DNA from: Plotosus lineatus | Taxonomy: Eukaryota; Chordata; Actinopteri; Siluriformes; Plotosidae | Assembly: GCA_024760905.1 (NCBI GenBank) | Contig: CM045731.1 | Span: forward strand, 56,115,125-56,179,124 | Direction: 5' to 3' | Length of the DNA stretch: 64,000 bases | Shown here: positions 23,928 through 33,614 of the stretch, piece after piece | Numbering within the stretch: the stretch's first letter is position 1 | Layout of the letters: every line of letters begins with the position of its first letter | Notes under the pieces: model-generated | What the model was told of the DNA's origin: nothing | Seen by the model: only the letters and a program-made list of their open reading frames with translations | Databases searched by the model: none | Position numbers and translations under genes: made by a program

Positions 23928-26896
23928 CACTGTGGATGGCTTAAATCCTGAGGAAATAATTTTTCTCGTGGGGTTAATAGAGTACAGGGATTCCTCACTT
24001 TCCACGGTTAATTTGTACCGAGATCCCCCCCGCAACCGCTGAATTCCGCAAAGTAGGATCAACCCCCCCCCCCCCCCCCGACTGACGTATACGTACATGT
24101 ATATGTGTATATAATGTCAATAAATACAAATTCAACACTATAAATGCTTATAATAGCAATTAAACATTCAAAAATAATGCAAAAGATGTAAATAAAATAT
24201 AAATACACACACATACAGACGCACGCACGCACACACAGATGTGCACCTCATATAAAAATCTAAGTCGTTTTGAAGGGGGGTTTTGGGTTGTTTTTTGTTT
24301 TTGTTTGTTTGTTTTTTTTTTTTTTGCATAATTGGCCTTGTTTTGTGGCATTTTCCTTAACTTTTCCCCCTGTTCTTCCTTAATTTCCTTATTTTTTAAT
24401 TCGATGAACATTTAAAAAAAACGTGATGCACTGGCGCTGCATGAATTGAAGCGCGAAGTAAAAAAATTCCTAAAGACATCAACTCATGGTTCCAGATCAG
24501 CAGAATCTATATGATCCAACCAAAGAAGGTTTTTTTTTGTGAAACAAGCTTCAAACCTTCTTACATTTATATTTATGGAATCCATGGTGACTTAGATTTC
24601 ATCTCATTAGTGCAACTGAGGTCAACTGCACGGGGACTTCAGAGCCTTGCTTAGAAGGCCTAACAGTGGTACACTGTAGCAGAGTTAGGGAATCACTGTG
24701 AGGTCAAGCTCCAGTAACCTCCCACCAAGCTGCCACTGTTGGCCCTTGAGCAAGTTTCTTAAGCCTCAACTGCTCAGTTGTACAAGCGTTGGCTGACCCT
24801 GATGCAGTGATCAAATTTGATCACCTTTTTTCTTTTAACATAGTCTCACATCTTCCACTGGTTTTGCAGTGCGTAGATCTCTTTGGTATAAATGTTCTCA
24901 AGGTTTATTGCTCTATCATTACTCCTTCATGTTCAGCCTGTGAACTTTTCAACCCACACTTAAATAATTGTGATAAAATGTAAGTATCCCCTGATAAGCG
25001 TGACTGCCAAATACCAAGTGGGACTGGAGCTTGAACCATTGATCTTATGATCAGTAACTCATGAATCCTTAATTATCCAGTGATGACTTGAAGAACGGGC
25101 AGTGTTAGTCTAGTGGTATAGGGCGCTGGATCGCTGATCCAAAGGTTGGGGGTTCGAGTCCCACTCTCCACAAGGTTGTCACCCCCCAGTGCAGCTAACT
25201 GGGTTATCAAAGGCCGGCCATGTATCTCACTGTCTATGGTAAGAGGCATATTAAAGAACCATTGCTGACTTCTGACAAGAGTAGGCTGCAAAGTTGTCAG
25301 CTTGTTTCCGCCCTGCGATGGCCTGGCGAATTGTCCAGGGTGTACTCTGCCCTCGCTTAAAGTTGGCTGGGATGGGAGCCAGCCTACCCGCGACCCTAAT
25401 TAGGATTAAATGGTTGGTTATAGAAAATGAACTAAACTGACTTGAAGAACCTAAAAAAAAAAAAAATCCCACAACAAACACAAATCTAATCTAAAACCCC
25501 CATATTTCTTCAACTGGTGTCCCGCTATGATTGCGTACAATATGCAAGTTTTTGGAGGGTGAACTGATATCATCAATAGATTGACACTTTTTTTGATTTC
25601 CTGATTTACTGTCAAAAGTCTCTTTTGGTTCTCCATGTTTCGAGATGGAGCACCAATCTTACTACGATCTATGATGAAAAAAGAGGCTTTTCTAAGAGTC
25701 CTGTTTTATATAATTTCATACCAGCATTGCTAGTCTCGGAGTAGAACCTCAGAGGAACTTCCATTAATGTTACCTTGAAGTATGGCTTGTAAATGTAAGG
25801 TGTTTGACCATTTTATTGGTCTGAAATATTCATCTCAGTTGAAAATAAAAGGATAATCCATGATCATGATGACCCTACCAATCTGCGGCTCTTAAAGACA
25901 TTGATGCATACGGCTAAAGCTAGAATACTTGAATACTAGAACTTCAAAGGATTTATTTTTCAAAAAAGACAACAAATAAAAAATGTAGATTTTTTTGGGG
26001 TCAAAACTGTTTCTAATTTTGCTTTATATTCAGAGTCTGAGACGGTACTGAGAGATTTTCAGATTCTCCTGTGAGGAATTGTTTTAATCTGAGGAGAAAC
26101 TTCAAATCAAATACTGTACTGGGATCCCTCACTTTCTGTGGTTAATTGGCACCAAGATCCCCACGCAGCCATCAAAATCCGTGAAGTAGGATCACCCCCC
26201 CCCCCGACTGACGTATACATACATGTAATATGTGTATATAATATCAATAAATAGATATTCAATGCTATAAATGCTTATAATAACAATTAAACATTAAAAG
26301 AAACATGTAAATAAAATATAAATACACACATACAGATGGTATTGCATGAGAAGAAGATGACACACATACATACGTATTATAAATGCAACAATGTAAGTAG
26401 TTTAGATGGGTGATTTTGGGTTGTTTTTTGTTTTGTGTTGGTTTAGGGATTTTTTTTGCATAATTGGCCTTTTTTGTGGCATTTTCCTGAACCTGTTCCC
26501 CTATTATTCCTTAATTTCTTTATTTTTTTAATGCGATGAATATTTATTTATTTTTTTTTATGAATTGAAGCGCGAAGTAGCGAGGGATAACAACAATCAC
26601 AAATGATGACACTTTTAAAATACTGTACTAAACATTTCACTAGGACACAATAATCAATACACTGTAGTGTTTATAAAAGTCATAATACACCATACGCCAA
26701 GCTGCTAACATAACTGGGCAAGTTGGTACTTGATACTCACCAAGTGTAGCATGTCGGCCGCTTCAGGGTGAACCATGGAGCGGTACTTGTTATGCAAATC
26801 CAAGATCTGCTTTTTCTGTTCTTTGGTGAGCTGGCCACATGCCAAAGCCAGGACAAGCCAGAACCAAGTGTAGTGGAAAGCTGATTTCCAAAGCAT
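15667..26896 (-). CDS. pi16-like: CAP-domain protein, PI16/GLIPR1-like, gene 1 (six coding exons)
   Basis: Spliced minus-strand gene. Coding exons: 26896-26741, 22261-22116, 21966-21894, 19079-18970, 18378-18287, 15797-15667; all introns are GT-AG and phases join without a stop, giving about 235 residues. The ATG at 26896 makes exon 1 exactly 156 nt, the same as in the paralogue. Residues 1-22 form a signal peptide (WFWLVLALAC core). The CAP domain follows: DLHNKYRS, TWDEDLS, WDHN, LGENLY, GHYTQIVWAKS and CNYSPAGN, keeping the His/Glu/His positions of the CAP cleft. After it comes a four-Cys hinge (C-x2-C-x6-C-x4-C) as in PI16. The last exon ends in a hydrophobic run (SVAPLLLASVIVSFII) with no cytosolic tail, suggesting a GPI or membrane anchor. 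Family members are secreted or surface proteins; the ligand is unknown. Introns 1, 3 and 5 are full of transposons. PI16 versus GLIPR1 orthology is inferred from the hinge. Confidence 0.87.
15866..16181 (+). mobile_element. tRNA-derived SINE with V-SINE-type tail
   Basis: Same head and body family as 13960-14313, but after the body it runs into the V-SINE tail (gcgagctgtccactgggtat; cagcctccctgtgatcctga; ttaagcggttgcagaaaatg). TSD gaatgtttcagcWaac at 15850-15865 and 16182-16197. Lies in intron 5 of CAP gene 1. Confidence 0.85.
16198..16958. other. Intron 5 of CAP gene 1, unassigned
   Basis: Short GAAT repeats near 16240-16262, a 23-bp T run near 16678 and otherwise unremarkable intronic DNA. 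Confidence 0.45.
16970..17314 (+). mobile_element. tRNA-derived SINE with V-SINE-type tail
   Basis: Head (ctggattaccaatcccaagg; ggttcaagccc B box), body, then the V-SINE tail ending cagagaatgaatgaa. TSD tggttcaggga at 16959-16969 and 17315-17325. In intron 5 of CAP gene 1. Confidence 0.87.
17326..17774. other. Intron 5 of CAP gene 1, unassigned
   Basis: The start (17337-17400) recalls a Tc1 transposase 3' segment (nucleotides encoding NPIES-like text), too short to claim. The remainder is unassigned. Confidence 0.3.
17776..17962 (+). mobile_element. Otophysan-type tRNA-derived SINE
   Basis: Head gggcagtggtgacttagtgg, then cccttgagcaaggcccgtaa, caattgatcagttgtataaa and ataagcgtgtctgccaaatg, the characteristic order of a SINE common in otophysan fishes. 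In intron 5 of CAP gene 1. Confidence 0.75.
19284..19336. repeat. TA microsatellite
   Basis: (TA)n inside intron 3 of CAP gene 1. Confidence 0.95.
19740..20400 (+). pseudogene. LINE ORF2 C-terminal remnant with Cys/His finger
   Basis: Frames carry text typical of the post-palm end of non-LTR retrotransposon proteins: TKMAVYNACGVSTLLYGSEA, then LRSLSRILGIS and RDKVPNTKVLDCAGLP, then RYKDVCKRDMKALEINPESW. It ends with a zinc-finger-like CSSCGKYCHSPIGLISHRQH followed by C and a stop. Interrupted by stops (after LGIS near 19978, and near 20098). A different LINE lineage from the RTE copies in this window. In intron 3 of CAP gene 1. Confidence 0.75.
20470..21235 (+). mobile_element. pogo/Tigger-like transposon remnant (tentative)
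   Basis: Contains ARGMQLSDITKEYGFTR followed, after a frameshift, by STIGTILKQNEPLK (about 20990-21085), resembling the N-terminal CENP-B-type helix-turn-helix of Tigger transposases. Both ends carry ttacgaaa-type sequence (near 20500 and 21190). It also holds a 38-bp tandem repeat (attggctatctgccaacatc..., 20617-20700) and a (CA)n tract (20906-20952). Confidence 0.5.
21416..21755 (+). mobile_element. V-SINE copy in intron 3 of CAP gene 1
   Basis: Nearly full length: head with atccacctcacagcaagaag and a B-box-like gttcaagtccc, central ttggtttcctccgacagtcc, then attgcccctaggtgtgaatg and a tail aggattaagcagttcaggaa. Confidence 0.85.
22905..23110 (-). mobile_element. V-SINE fragment in intron 1 of CAP gene 1
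   Basis: Plus-strand text ttgcagggccaacacacaaa, gcctaatgtgggatgtcttt and ggaacccatgcaagaacatg is the reverse complement of the V-SINE centre. Confidence 0.7.
23876..23927. repeat. GT microsatellite
   Basis: (GT)n inside intron 1 of CAP gene 1. Confidence 0.95.
23986..24470 (+). mobile_element. hAT-like non-autonomous element, copy 1
   Basis: Starts cagggattcctcactttcca and ends attgaagcgcgaagt. Shares order and sequence with 26119-26589: a C run, then gactgacgtatac, caattaaacatt, cataattggcctt. Carries an expanded C tract at 24064-24080. In intron 1 of CAP gene 1. Confidence 0.65.
24690..25015 (+). mobile_element. Otophysan-type SINE, apparently interrupted
   Basis: cccttgagcaagtttcttaa and tcaactgctcagttgtacaa are followed by about 185 bp of foreign DNA (24787-24970) before aaatgtaagtatcccctgat and gactgccaaata resume. 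So the SINE seems split by a later insertion. Confidence 0.5.
25097..25437 (+). mobile_element. tRNA-derived SINE with V-SINE-type tail and 13-bp TSD
   Basis: A box tagtctagtgg, B box ggttcgagtcc, body, then gatggcctggcgaattgtcc and gaccctaattaggattaaat. Exact TSD tgacttgaagaac at 25084-25096 and 25438-25450. In intron 1 of CAP gene 1. Confidence 0.92.
26119..26589 (+). mobile_element. hAT-like non-autonomous element, copy 2
   Basis: Starts ctgggatccctcactttctg and ends gcgcgaagtagcgagggata. The ends form a rough inverted repeat around TCCCTCRCT. Same internal order as copy 1 at 23986-24470. Confidence 0.65.
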
Positions 26897-26987
26897 CCTC
26901 ACCGAGAGAGTTTATTCCACGTATGAAGGTTCTTCAGTCGTCCAACTTCAGACCTGATCTGAACTTCTACACATGCTTTAGAAAGTG

Positions 26988-26993
26988 TATATA
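26988..26993 (-). promoter_or_regulatory. TATA-like box upstream of CAP gene 1
   Basis: TATATA, read on the minus strand in the context ACTTATATACAC, about 92 nt upstream of the ATG at 26896. No acceptor-like AG with a pyrimidine tract precedes that ATG, so transcription may start just inside this box. A long GA/TC tract (27018-27101) lies immediately farther upstream. Confidence 0.3.
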
Positions 26994-27016
26994 AGTATGC
27001 GAGAGTGTGTAATGGA

Positions 27017-27017
<1 letters not shown>

Positions 27018-27101
<84 letters not shown>
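27018..27101. repeat. GT/GA microsatellite upstream of CAP gene 1
   Basis: (GT)n then about 70 bp of uninterrupted (GA)n, starting about 120 bp upstream of the ATG of CAP gene 1. Confidence 0.95.
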
Positions 27102-27104
<3 letters not shown>

Positions 27105-27531
27105 TGCCTGGAACTCCCACCCACGTTACACTTGCTCAACCCTCACAAGGTCAAGTTACATATTTTTTTGACACACTCACACACATACACTTGGTTGCCT
27201 CTCCGTTGTCAGTGAGAACGCTTAGTCACCAACATCTACATGACACATCATCCACATCGGATGCATCAAACCAAACAAGAGCTTACATCTGGAGATTAAA
27301 TGTCAATATTTCAGCTTGCAGTGTGTCTCTGAACATCCTGGCCCTGTTTCCTTCTGTCTGTACATTTCATAAGAAAAGGAATGCAACAGATAACAGGACA
27401 CACTCATATCCAAACCCCTCTCATTTTTCCTCAGGCGCTCGGTGTACTCAGATAGCTTTCACCAAGTTTCTTACTTTTACTGAAGCTGCAGGATTTATGG
27501 AGGTGGAAGCCAGTCCAAGGATTCGTTTTTA

Positions 27532-27535
<4 letters not shown>
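27102..27535. other. Unassigned sequence
   Basis: Open frame on the + strand but without family motifs; it begins inside the GA repeat. Confidence 0.4.
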
Positions 27536-27580
<45 letters not shown>

Positions 27581-27988
27581 TTATTACAGTTAAAATGATA
27601 TGCAGCAGAGAGGAGATCGGGTGATCTTGGTATATAAGGCTTATGAGGCTCATCATCAGCTCAGGGCCCTTACCCTCTCTACACGAAGCCCAGACAGAAA
27701 ATGGGACTTCTCCCAGGAAGCACTACTCGAACCCACCAGGGACTTTCTGGAGAATATGAAGACTACCCAACACTGCAGCGTTCTGCATTGCCCAGACTAT
27801 CATAAGAGCTGTGTTCGCGGTAGCAAACCCAGGCACTGTCTTGATCTGTGTCAAAAGATCAGTAGGTACCAAACCAAGGGCACAGAGAACAATGGGGAGT
27901 CAGACGACTGTGTACTTTGGATACAAGATTGACATTTTAAAGACAAGGTTTGCATATTTTGCATGCTTTTCCTGAATCTTGCCAATCA

Positions 27989-28068
<80 letters not shown>

Positions 28069-28110
28069 ATAGTAGTAGTAGTAGTGGTAGTAGTAGCAGT
28101 AGTAATATTT
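27536..28110. repeat. Unknown dispersed-type repeat between two trinucleotide arrays
   Basis: (TTA)n at 27536-27581 and (ATT)n/(AGT)n at 27990-28110 bracket about 400 bp. The + strand is open for 110 codons (27600-27932) but shows no known domain. Being bracketed by ATT arrays is also true of the LINE at 47903, so this may be a transposon 3' fragment; I cannot name it. Confidence 0.4.
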
Positions 28111-28274
28111 TTCTTAAATGTTGTAATGAGCATTAACATGCACTGAACAGGAATTGCACCATCTGATTGGTCTGCTCTCAGAGGATTGAGAGACACTATT
28201 CAGAGTGGATAATGCTAGAATCAAAATGACAGACATATTTGTCACATTGACTTTGACGTCGTCATCTCTTATTT

Positions 28275-28560
28275 ACTGACATGCTTAATCCTATTCCGCT
28301 CACAGAGGCTAGCGCATATCTAAGCCGACACTGCGTGAAGGTGTGGTATATCCTTAACAGCTAGCCAGACTATCTAAGGGCTCACACTCAAACCTAAGGG
28401 CAATTTGGAACTGGCTGTTAACCTAATTGCATGCCTCTGGACTGTCGGTGGAAACTGGATTACCCAGAGAAAACCTATGAAAGCATGAAAAAAACAAGCA
28501 AACTCCTTACTGAAACACCATCATAAAGCCCAAAACTCGAACCCAGTACCTTTTTGTGGT
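28275..28560 (-). mobile_element. V-SINE copy
   Basis: Plus-strand text tgcttaatcctattccgctc, cctaagggcaatttggaact and attacccagagaaaacctat is the reverse complement of the V-SINE tail and centre. Confidence 0.7.
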
Positions 28561-28639
28561 AAAGAAAGCATGATAAGCACAACACAACTATACTTACCTG
28601 TTTTGAAATTCAATTGCTTATTTTTCAAATTGCATAATT

Positions 28640-28975
28640 CTACTGTAAGAATCACTGGAAGGCTGGAGTCTGTCTCAACCGACCCTGGGCAAAGGCGGGG
28701 CACAAACTGAACAGCTTGGAGGCTATCACGGAGGCTCATAAACAAATATTCACACTCACTCTCACACCTAGAGACAATTTGAAACAGCAAATCTAGCATG
28801 CATGTCTTTGGACTGTGGGAGAAATCCCTAGCACCTGGAGGAAATCCACACAAGCACGAGGAGAACACGTACACTTCACACAGAAACATTCCAGATCAGC
28901 CAAGGACTTGAACTCAGGACCACTTTGCTGTGAGATGGATGTGCGAACCACCATGCCAGTGTGCCACCCTGTTTT
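28640..28975 (-). mobile_element. V-SINE copy
   Basis: Contains the V-SINE centre and head in reverse: atgtctttggactgtgggag, cacttcacacagaaacattc and accatgccagtgtgccaccc. Confidence 0.8.
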
Positions 28976-29309
28976 AAAATTCAAAATAAAAATTAAAATT
29001 TCTTCCCTTTACAGATTCGCTCTCTAAACACATTCATATCTTTTGTGTTTACTACAACACCCAGATTCTGGCACATAATGTGGAGTTCTGAGCTGATAAG
29101 TGAGTAGAAACAGGTCTTAATTTTGATTCAATGAATGTTGGTGATTCACGTCATTTATCTTTTCTCCTGTGTACAGTGTGTACGAATTTCTTCTTTGCTG
29201 AGTAATTTTTACTTAAGCTTCTAGAATGAGAGGTGTTTTGAAAAAAATATATGTTCCAATATACACCTACCTGAAAAGGGGTTGGTTTGGGTGAAGCCCT
29301 GCAATTCAA

Positions 29310-29545
29310 TTAGGTTTTATTTGTGTAGCACTTTTCACAATTGACATTGTTGCAAAGCAACTTTACACAGTAAAACAGTGAAAGTAGTTAGGGGCTTACA
29401 AAGTATAAAATAATTTAAATATTTCCAATTACCTGTACATATCCCTAATGAGCAAGACAGTGGCAAGTAAAAACTTCCTCAGTAGTTACGAGAAAAAACC
29501 TTGAGAGGAACCAGGCCAAAAGGGAAACCCATCCTCATTTGGGTG
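29310..29545. repeat. Dispersed repeat fragment, ostariophysan type
   Basis: aaccttgagaggaaccaggc followed by gggaaacccatcctcatttg is a motif I associate with a dispersed repeat common in ostariophysan fishes. No coding potential. Confidence 0.5.
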
Positions 29546-29573
29546 AAACCATTAAAATACAAAGCATATATAT

Positions 29574-29906
29574 ACCTTTCGGCTTTTTCCCTTTTACTCG
29601 GGAGTCGCCATAACGAATCATCTTGATTAGCACGTTTGATTTGGCAGAGGTTTTTATGTCGGATGCCCTTCCTGTCACAACACTTTTTAGCAAGGGACAG
29701 AAACACGCTGACGACTTTGCAGCTACTCTTTACGAAAGTCAGCAATGGTTCTTTTACATGCCTCACACCATAGACAGTGAGAGACATGGCCTGCCTTTGA
29801 TAACCCAGTTCGCTGGACAGTGACAACCTTGTGGAGAGTGGGACTCGAACCCCCAACCTTTGGATCAGCGATCCAGCGCCCTATACCACTAGACCACAAT
29901 GCAGAA
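29574..29906 (-). mobile_element. tRNA-derived SINE, RTE-type tail, near full length
   Basis: Minus-strand copy from the LINE-shared tail (cctttcggctttttccctttt; gggagtcgccataacgaatc) to the head (aacctttggatcagcgatcc; accactagaccac). Small deletion in the body near 29815. Confidence 0.85.
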
Positions 29907-29913
29907 ACAATGC

Positions 29914-31834
29914 AGTAAAATGTAGTAATGATTAAGTACAAACTTTTTAATTTTGCACCGCGTTAATATTTATTAATGAATAAAGTGCTAAAGCCCCTGT
30001 CACACAGTGTTTTATGACTTAATCACGTACAAAAAGTTCTGAAAATCTGGTGGACGTGGTCGTAAGTGATAACTTTTGGTCATTTTTGGCTTGGCCGTGC
30101 TTTGTACGTGCTTTGTACGTGGTAAGGCCATCGGCAGCTGTTCCACTGCTATAACACTGCCTAAGCACGGCTAACCACGTCCAGCAACGTGTAAGGCAAC
30201 TTAGGCAAAACTTGTGTTCGAACGTGGGAAAAAAACTGCAAGTTAGCACGGCTAATCACGTTCTCATCACGTTTGTATCACTGCCGATCACGTCTTGAGA
30301 GCGGACGTAAAATTGGCACTTCACTGCCATAGCACTGCCATAGTACTGCCTAATCGCAGGAAGCATCCTCATAAAGTTCTGAAAGGCTCTTGGATCTTCG
30401 TTACGCAGCACATCTGGAATTCCGATCCCTCAAGGAATCAAATTAAAGTTGAGTTTGTCAAGCAGGGAATGCGCTTTGAATTCACGTCTTGCGGGCGTGA
30501 CCCGCAGCGCGCGTGTGCGACAGACAGAGAGAGAGAGAGAAGGAATAACGCTTTAGTTTTTAGTTTAGTTTTTTTAAATTGTTTTAATTCATGAGACGGT
30601 CATAAAGCCCCAGCTTAGGTCTCCTCCCAATCCAGTCATGCACCCAGATGTTCCGTACCACCCCCTCCTCCTTCTTCTTCCGTATCAGTTGGTTCTGTTG
30701 GTGTTGGAGCATGAAGATGAGGACATCACAGCATTGAGGGTTCATGTTCACCCCTTGACATCTAGACGGCAAGTGCCGAGGTCTCAGAAAATGACGGTAT
30801 TTTATACAGTGAATCAGAAGTGATACAGAAGTGATGAGACAGTATCAGTCATATTCAGACCGTGATCAAGACATTGTTGAATGGGTTTAGGTAGTGCTAT
30901 GTACGTGCTATGTACATGGAAAAAATCCATTTGTCAGTGATAAGCCGCTATTTCTCGTGATACCAACGTGTAACTCCCGCCCAATGACCGTGCTCTGGCC
31001 GTGACAGACCCCTAAACTTTTGCGTCTTATCACGTCTCCCCAAGTTTTTATCACTGCCAGAACACGGATTATTACGCGTGTTTCACGTGTGTTGCACGTC
31101 TTTAGCACATCTTTACCACGTGGTTGTCCGCAGTCTAAAATTTTGAGCAGTTGAAAACTTTTTTCCACGTCCTGCCACGTCTAAAAATCGATTGTAGCAC
31201 GTCTTGAACTTGACATCAACACGAACAACACCGTCTGCTTCACGGGAAAACATTTTTGGACGGGTTTGGGCCGTGATTAAGCCTGTGTGACCGACACTTT
31301 AAACTCGTTACCAGAAGCTAGAGAATAGGCAGTTTGAGGTGTGTGAGTGACATCATAGGGGTTAAATAATCATTCAAAACACACACAAAAAAACGTGAAT
31401 TCACAATTCAAGCAGTTATGTTGATTAGCAAGTGTGTGAAGAAAAAAAAGACGTGTACACATCATCTGCAACCAATCAGCAGGAGGAAGAAACAAAAGCT
31501 CTTGGCCATTGGCTAAATTTGAATCATGTGCCAGTAACTTCCGGGTTTGCCGCTAATTCGGAAGTATAAAAATAATATAGTAAAAAGTAGTAATGAGTTA
31601 GTAAAGACATTTTAAATTTGTACTGTGATATTTATGAATAAATAAAGCGCTTAGGCTCCTTACCAGAAGCTAGAGAAGATGCAGGACGTTTGAGTGACAT
31701 CATAGGGCTTAAATAATTATTAAAAACACACTAAAAATATTTACTTCGCAATTCAAGCAATCATGTTGATAACTTGTGAAGGAGAAAAAAGACGTGTACA
31801 CATCATCTGCAACCAATCAGCAAGAGGGAGAAAC
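29914..31834. repeat. Tandem duplication, first copy split by a transposon
   Basis: Copy 1 is 29914-29991 plus 31303-31515; copy 2 is 31581-31834. Shared anchors: ttaccagaagctagagaa, gacatcataggg, gacgtgtacacatcatctgc, aaccaatcag. Copy 2 lacks the element at 29992-31299 and preserves the empty site around 31650. Confidence 0.85.
29992..31299 (-). mobile_element. PIF/Harbinger-like DNA transposon
   Basis: Ends agcccctgtcacacag and (reverse complement) aagtgtcggtcacacag are imperfect inverted repeats, flanked by TAA at 29989-29991 and 31300-31302, the 3-bp duplication typical of PIF/Harbinger. Both subterminal regions are studded with ACGTG/CACGT motifs (about 30020-30290 and 30890-31220). A minus-strand frame (30772-30584) carries IWVHDWIGRRPKLGLYDRLM, resembling the N-terminus of Harbinger nucleases; the rest of the transposase is missing. 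Confidence 0.75.
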
Positions 31835-32984
31835 AATCTTTGTACTCTATCGCCTGTGATGAGTCATGTGATGTGATTGACATTGAACAGACAGCGCTAT
31901 TGTGCAGGTACGTATGTAAACCGTGATGGGCCGCTGATTTCTTTATTGAATTTCTATAATTTCATCAATGCAACAAAACATATTACATTAACATAGTAAT
32001 GGAAGTTAAACTTAAAGCCCCAAATATCATACAACAGAGTCACGTGGTGTCATTCTCAGGGAAAATGAACATTTAATCATGAATGCTCATTATGTATTTG
32101 TAGCCTACTTAGTCATTTTGATAGTAGGCTAATATACACTTACAGCCTATGCTGCCTTCATGTAGCATTCAGCCTATATGAGGGTTTTAATTTTTTGCAA
32201 CTTCAGACAGATTTGTTTTTAGTTTTTTTTGGTCTAATATGGCTCTTTGAACATTTGGGGTTAATGTTATTACACTTAGAAACAGTTTTACACTGTCCAG
32301 GAAGACAGTTTGAATGACAATTGTTCAGTTACTGTGTGTGACAGTGGTGGTGGTTACACAATTACACAGTCACAGCTTGTGAGTAAAAGATGTTCCTCAG
32401 TCTGTTAACTTTGTTTTTAGTGTTCTGTACCTTTTTTCCAGTGGAGAAAAGGGCATGTCCAGGGTGTGTGGGGTCCCTCATAATTCCACTGACTCTGCTC
32501 TGAAGTCTGTCAGTGGAAATGTCACTAAGGGGGGGTTGGGTGGATGGGGTGTTAGTGTAATTTCAGTTACCCACTCTTCTGTCCTCTGCAGTACAGCTAA
32601 TGAAACCACACTGTACAGCAGTAGGTCAGGAATCTCTCAATGGTGGAGCGGTAAAAGTTTGTCAGTAGGGATCGGGATAGATGGGCTTGTTGGAGCTTCC
32701 AGAGGAAGTACATCGTTTGTTGTTGTAGGAAATATGAATATAATCAGATAAAAAGTAGTGAACTGAATAAAATAAATCTGTGTACATCTGCACACCTCTG
32801 CACACCTCTGACTGTGCATGCACAGCAATTTTTATGCTGCAGGTGGCAGCATCATGTTTCATGAAGGAAGCATGTCCTTGCTTACGCCTCTCCCTGGTTG
32901 GTGATGGCCGTCCGTGATAGGGAATCAATACTTGACAGTTGGATCCAGCTGTCATTCAATTAGGGGAAGTATAAATAGGTGATG
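31835..32984. other. Unassigned sequence
   Basis: No gene recognised. The stretch 32400-32760 (atgtccagggtgtgtggggt) has the feel of a LINE 3' region but I cannot support it. Confidence 0.3.
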
Positions 32985-33002
32985 GACAACTTAGTCTATC
33001 TG

Positions 33003-33173
33003 TCTGTCTTCCTTTCGGCTTTTTCCCTTTTACTCAGGAGTCGCCACAGCGATTCATCTGATTTGCACGTTTAATTTGGCAGAGGAATTATGTCGAATGC
33101 CCTTCCTGTCACAACCCTTGTTTAGCAAGGGACAGAAACACGCTGACGACTTTGCAGCCTACTCTTTATGAAC
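33003..33173 (-). mobile_element. 5'-truncated SINE, RTE-type tail, 18-bp TSD
   Basis: Only the tail and part of the body remain (tctgtcttcctttcggcttt to cagcctactctttat). TSD gacaacttagtYtatctg at 32985-33002 and 33174-33191, one mismatch. The missing part is the head, as expected from incomplete reverse transcription. Confidence 0.88.
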
Positions 33174-33219
33174 GACAACTTAGTTTATCTGAACCTACTT
33201 AATTCTACAAAGGTCACGA

Positions 33220-33490
33220 GAAGGTTGGATCCTATTTCAGACAACTGCAGGGTCCAGGTCGCTAGTCCTGTACAACACACAGTCATATACACTCAAACCT
33301 AGGGGCAATTTGGAACAGCCAATCAGTATATTAGAGTACCCAGAGAAAACCCATTCAATCAAAGGGAATGAACATGCAAACTCCACACAGAAGTGCCATC
33401 ACCATGCCCTGAACTCCAACACTGGATCTTCATGCTTTGAACCACGACAACACCATGCTTCCCTGTACTCAGCCAATCTTATAAAATTAT
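33220..33490 (-). mobile_element. V-SINE copy
   Basis: Contains aaacctaggggcaatttgga, agagtacccagagaaaaccc and catgcaaactccacacagaa in reverse V-SINE order. Confidence 0.7.
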
Positions 33491-33614
33491 GAGTAAAACC
33501 CGAGTGCCAGCAGTACGACTTGACACCAACTGGTATTAATCACAGGGCTCATGGGCAGTCTTCATGATTGCAGTCAAATATTGAAATAAGACAAAATATA
33601 GTTGGATGAGTGTC

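Noticed and set aside
26705..26740. Extension of CAP gene 1 exon 1 to the stop at 26705
   Set aside because: A donor (gtgagt) at 26740-26735 matches the exon boundary of the paralogue, and the following exon continues the CAP domain in frame, so this is intron.
27600..27932. 110-codon open frame between ATT arrays
   Set aside because: No domain motif; bracketing by arrays suggests a repeat fragment rather than a host gene.
32400..32760. LINE 3' region suspected from wording of the sequence
   Set aside because: No reverse-transcriptase motif, tail or TSD could be identified.
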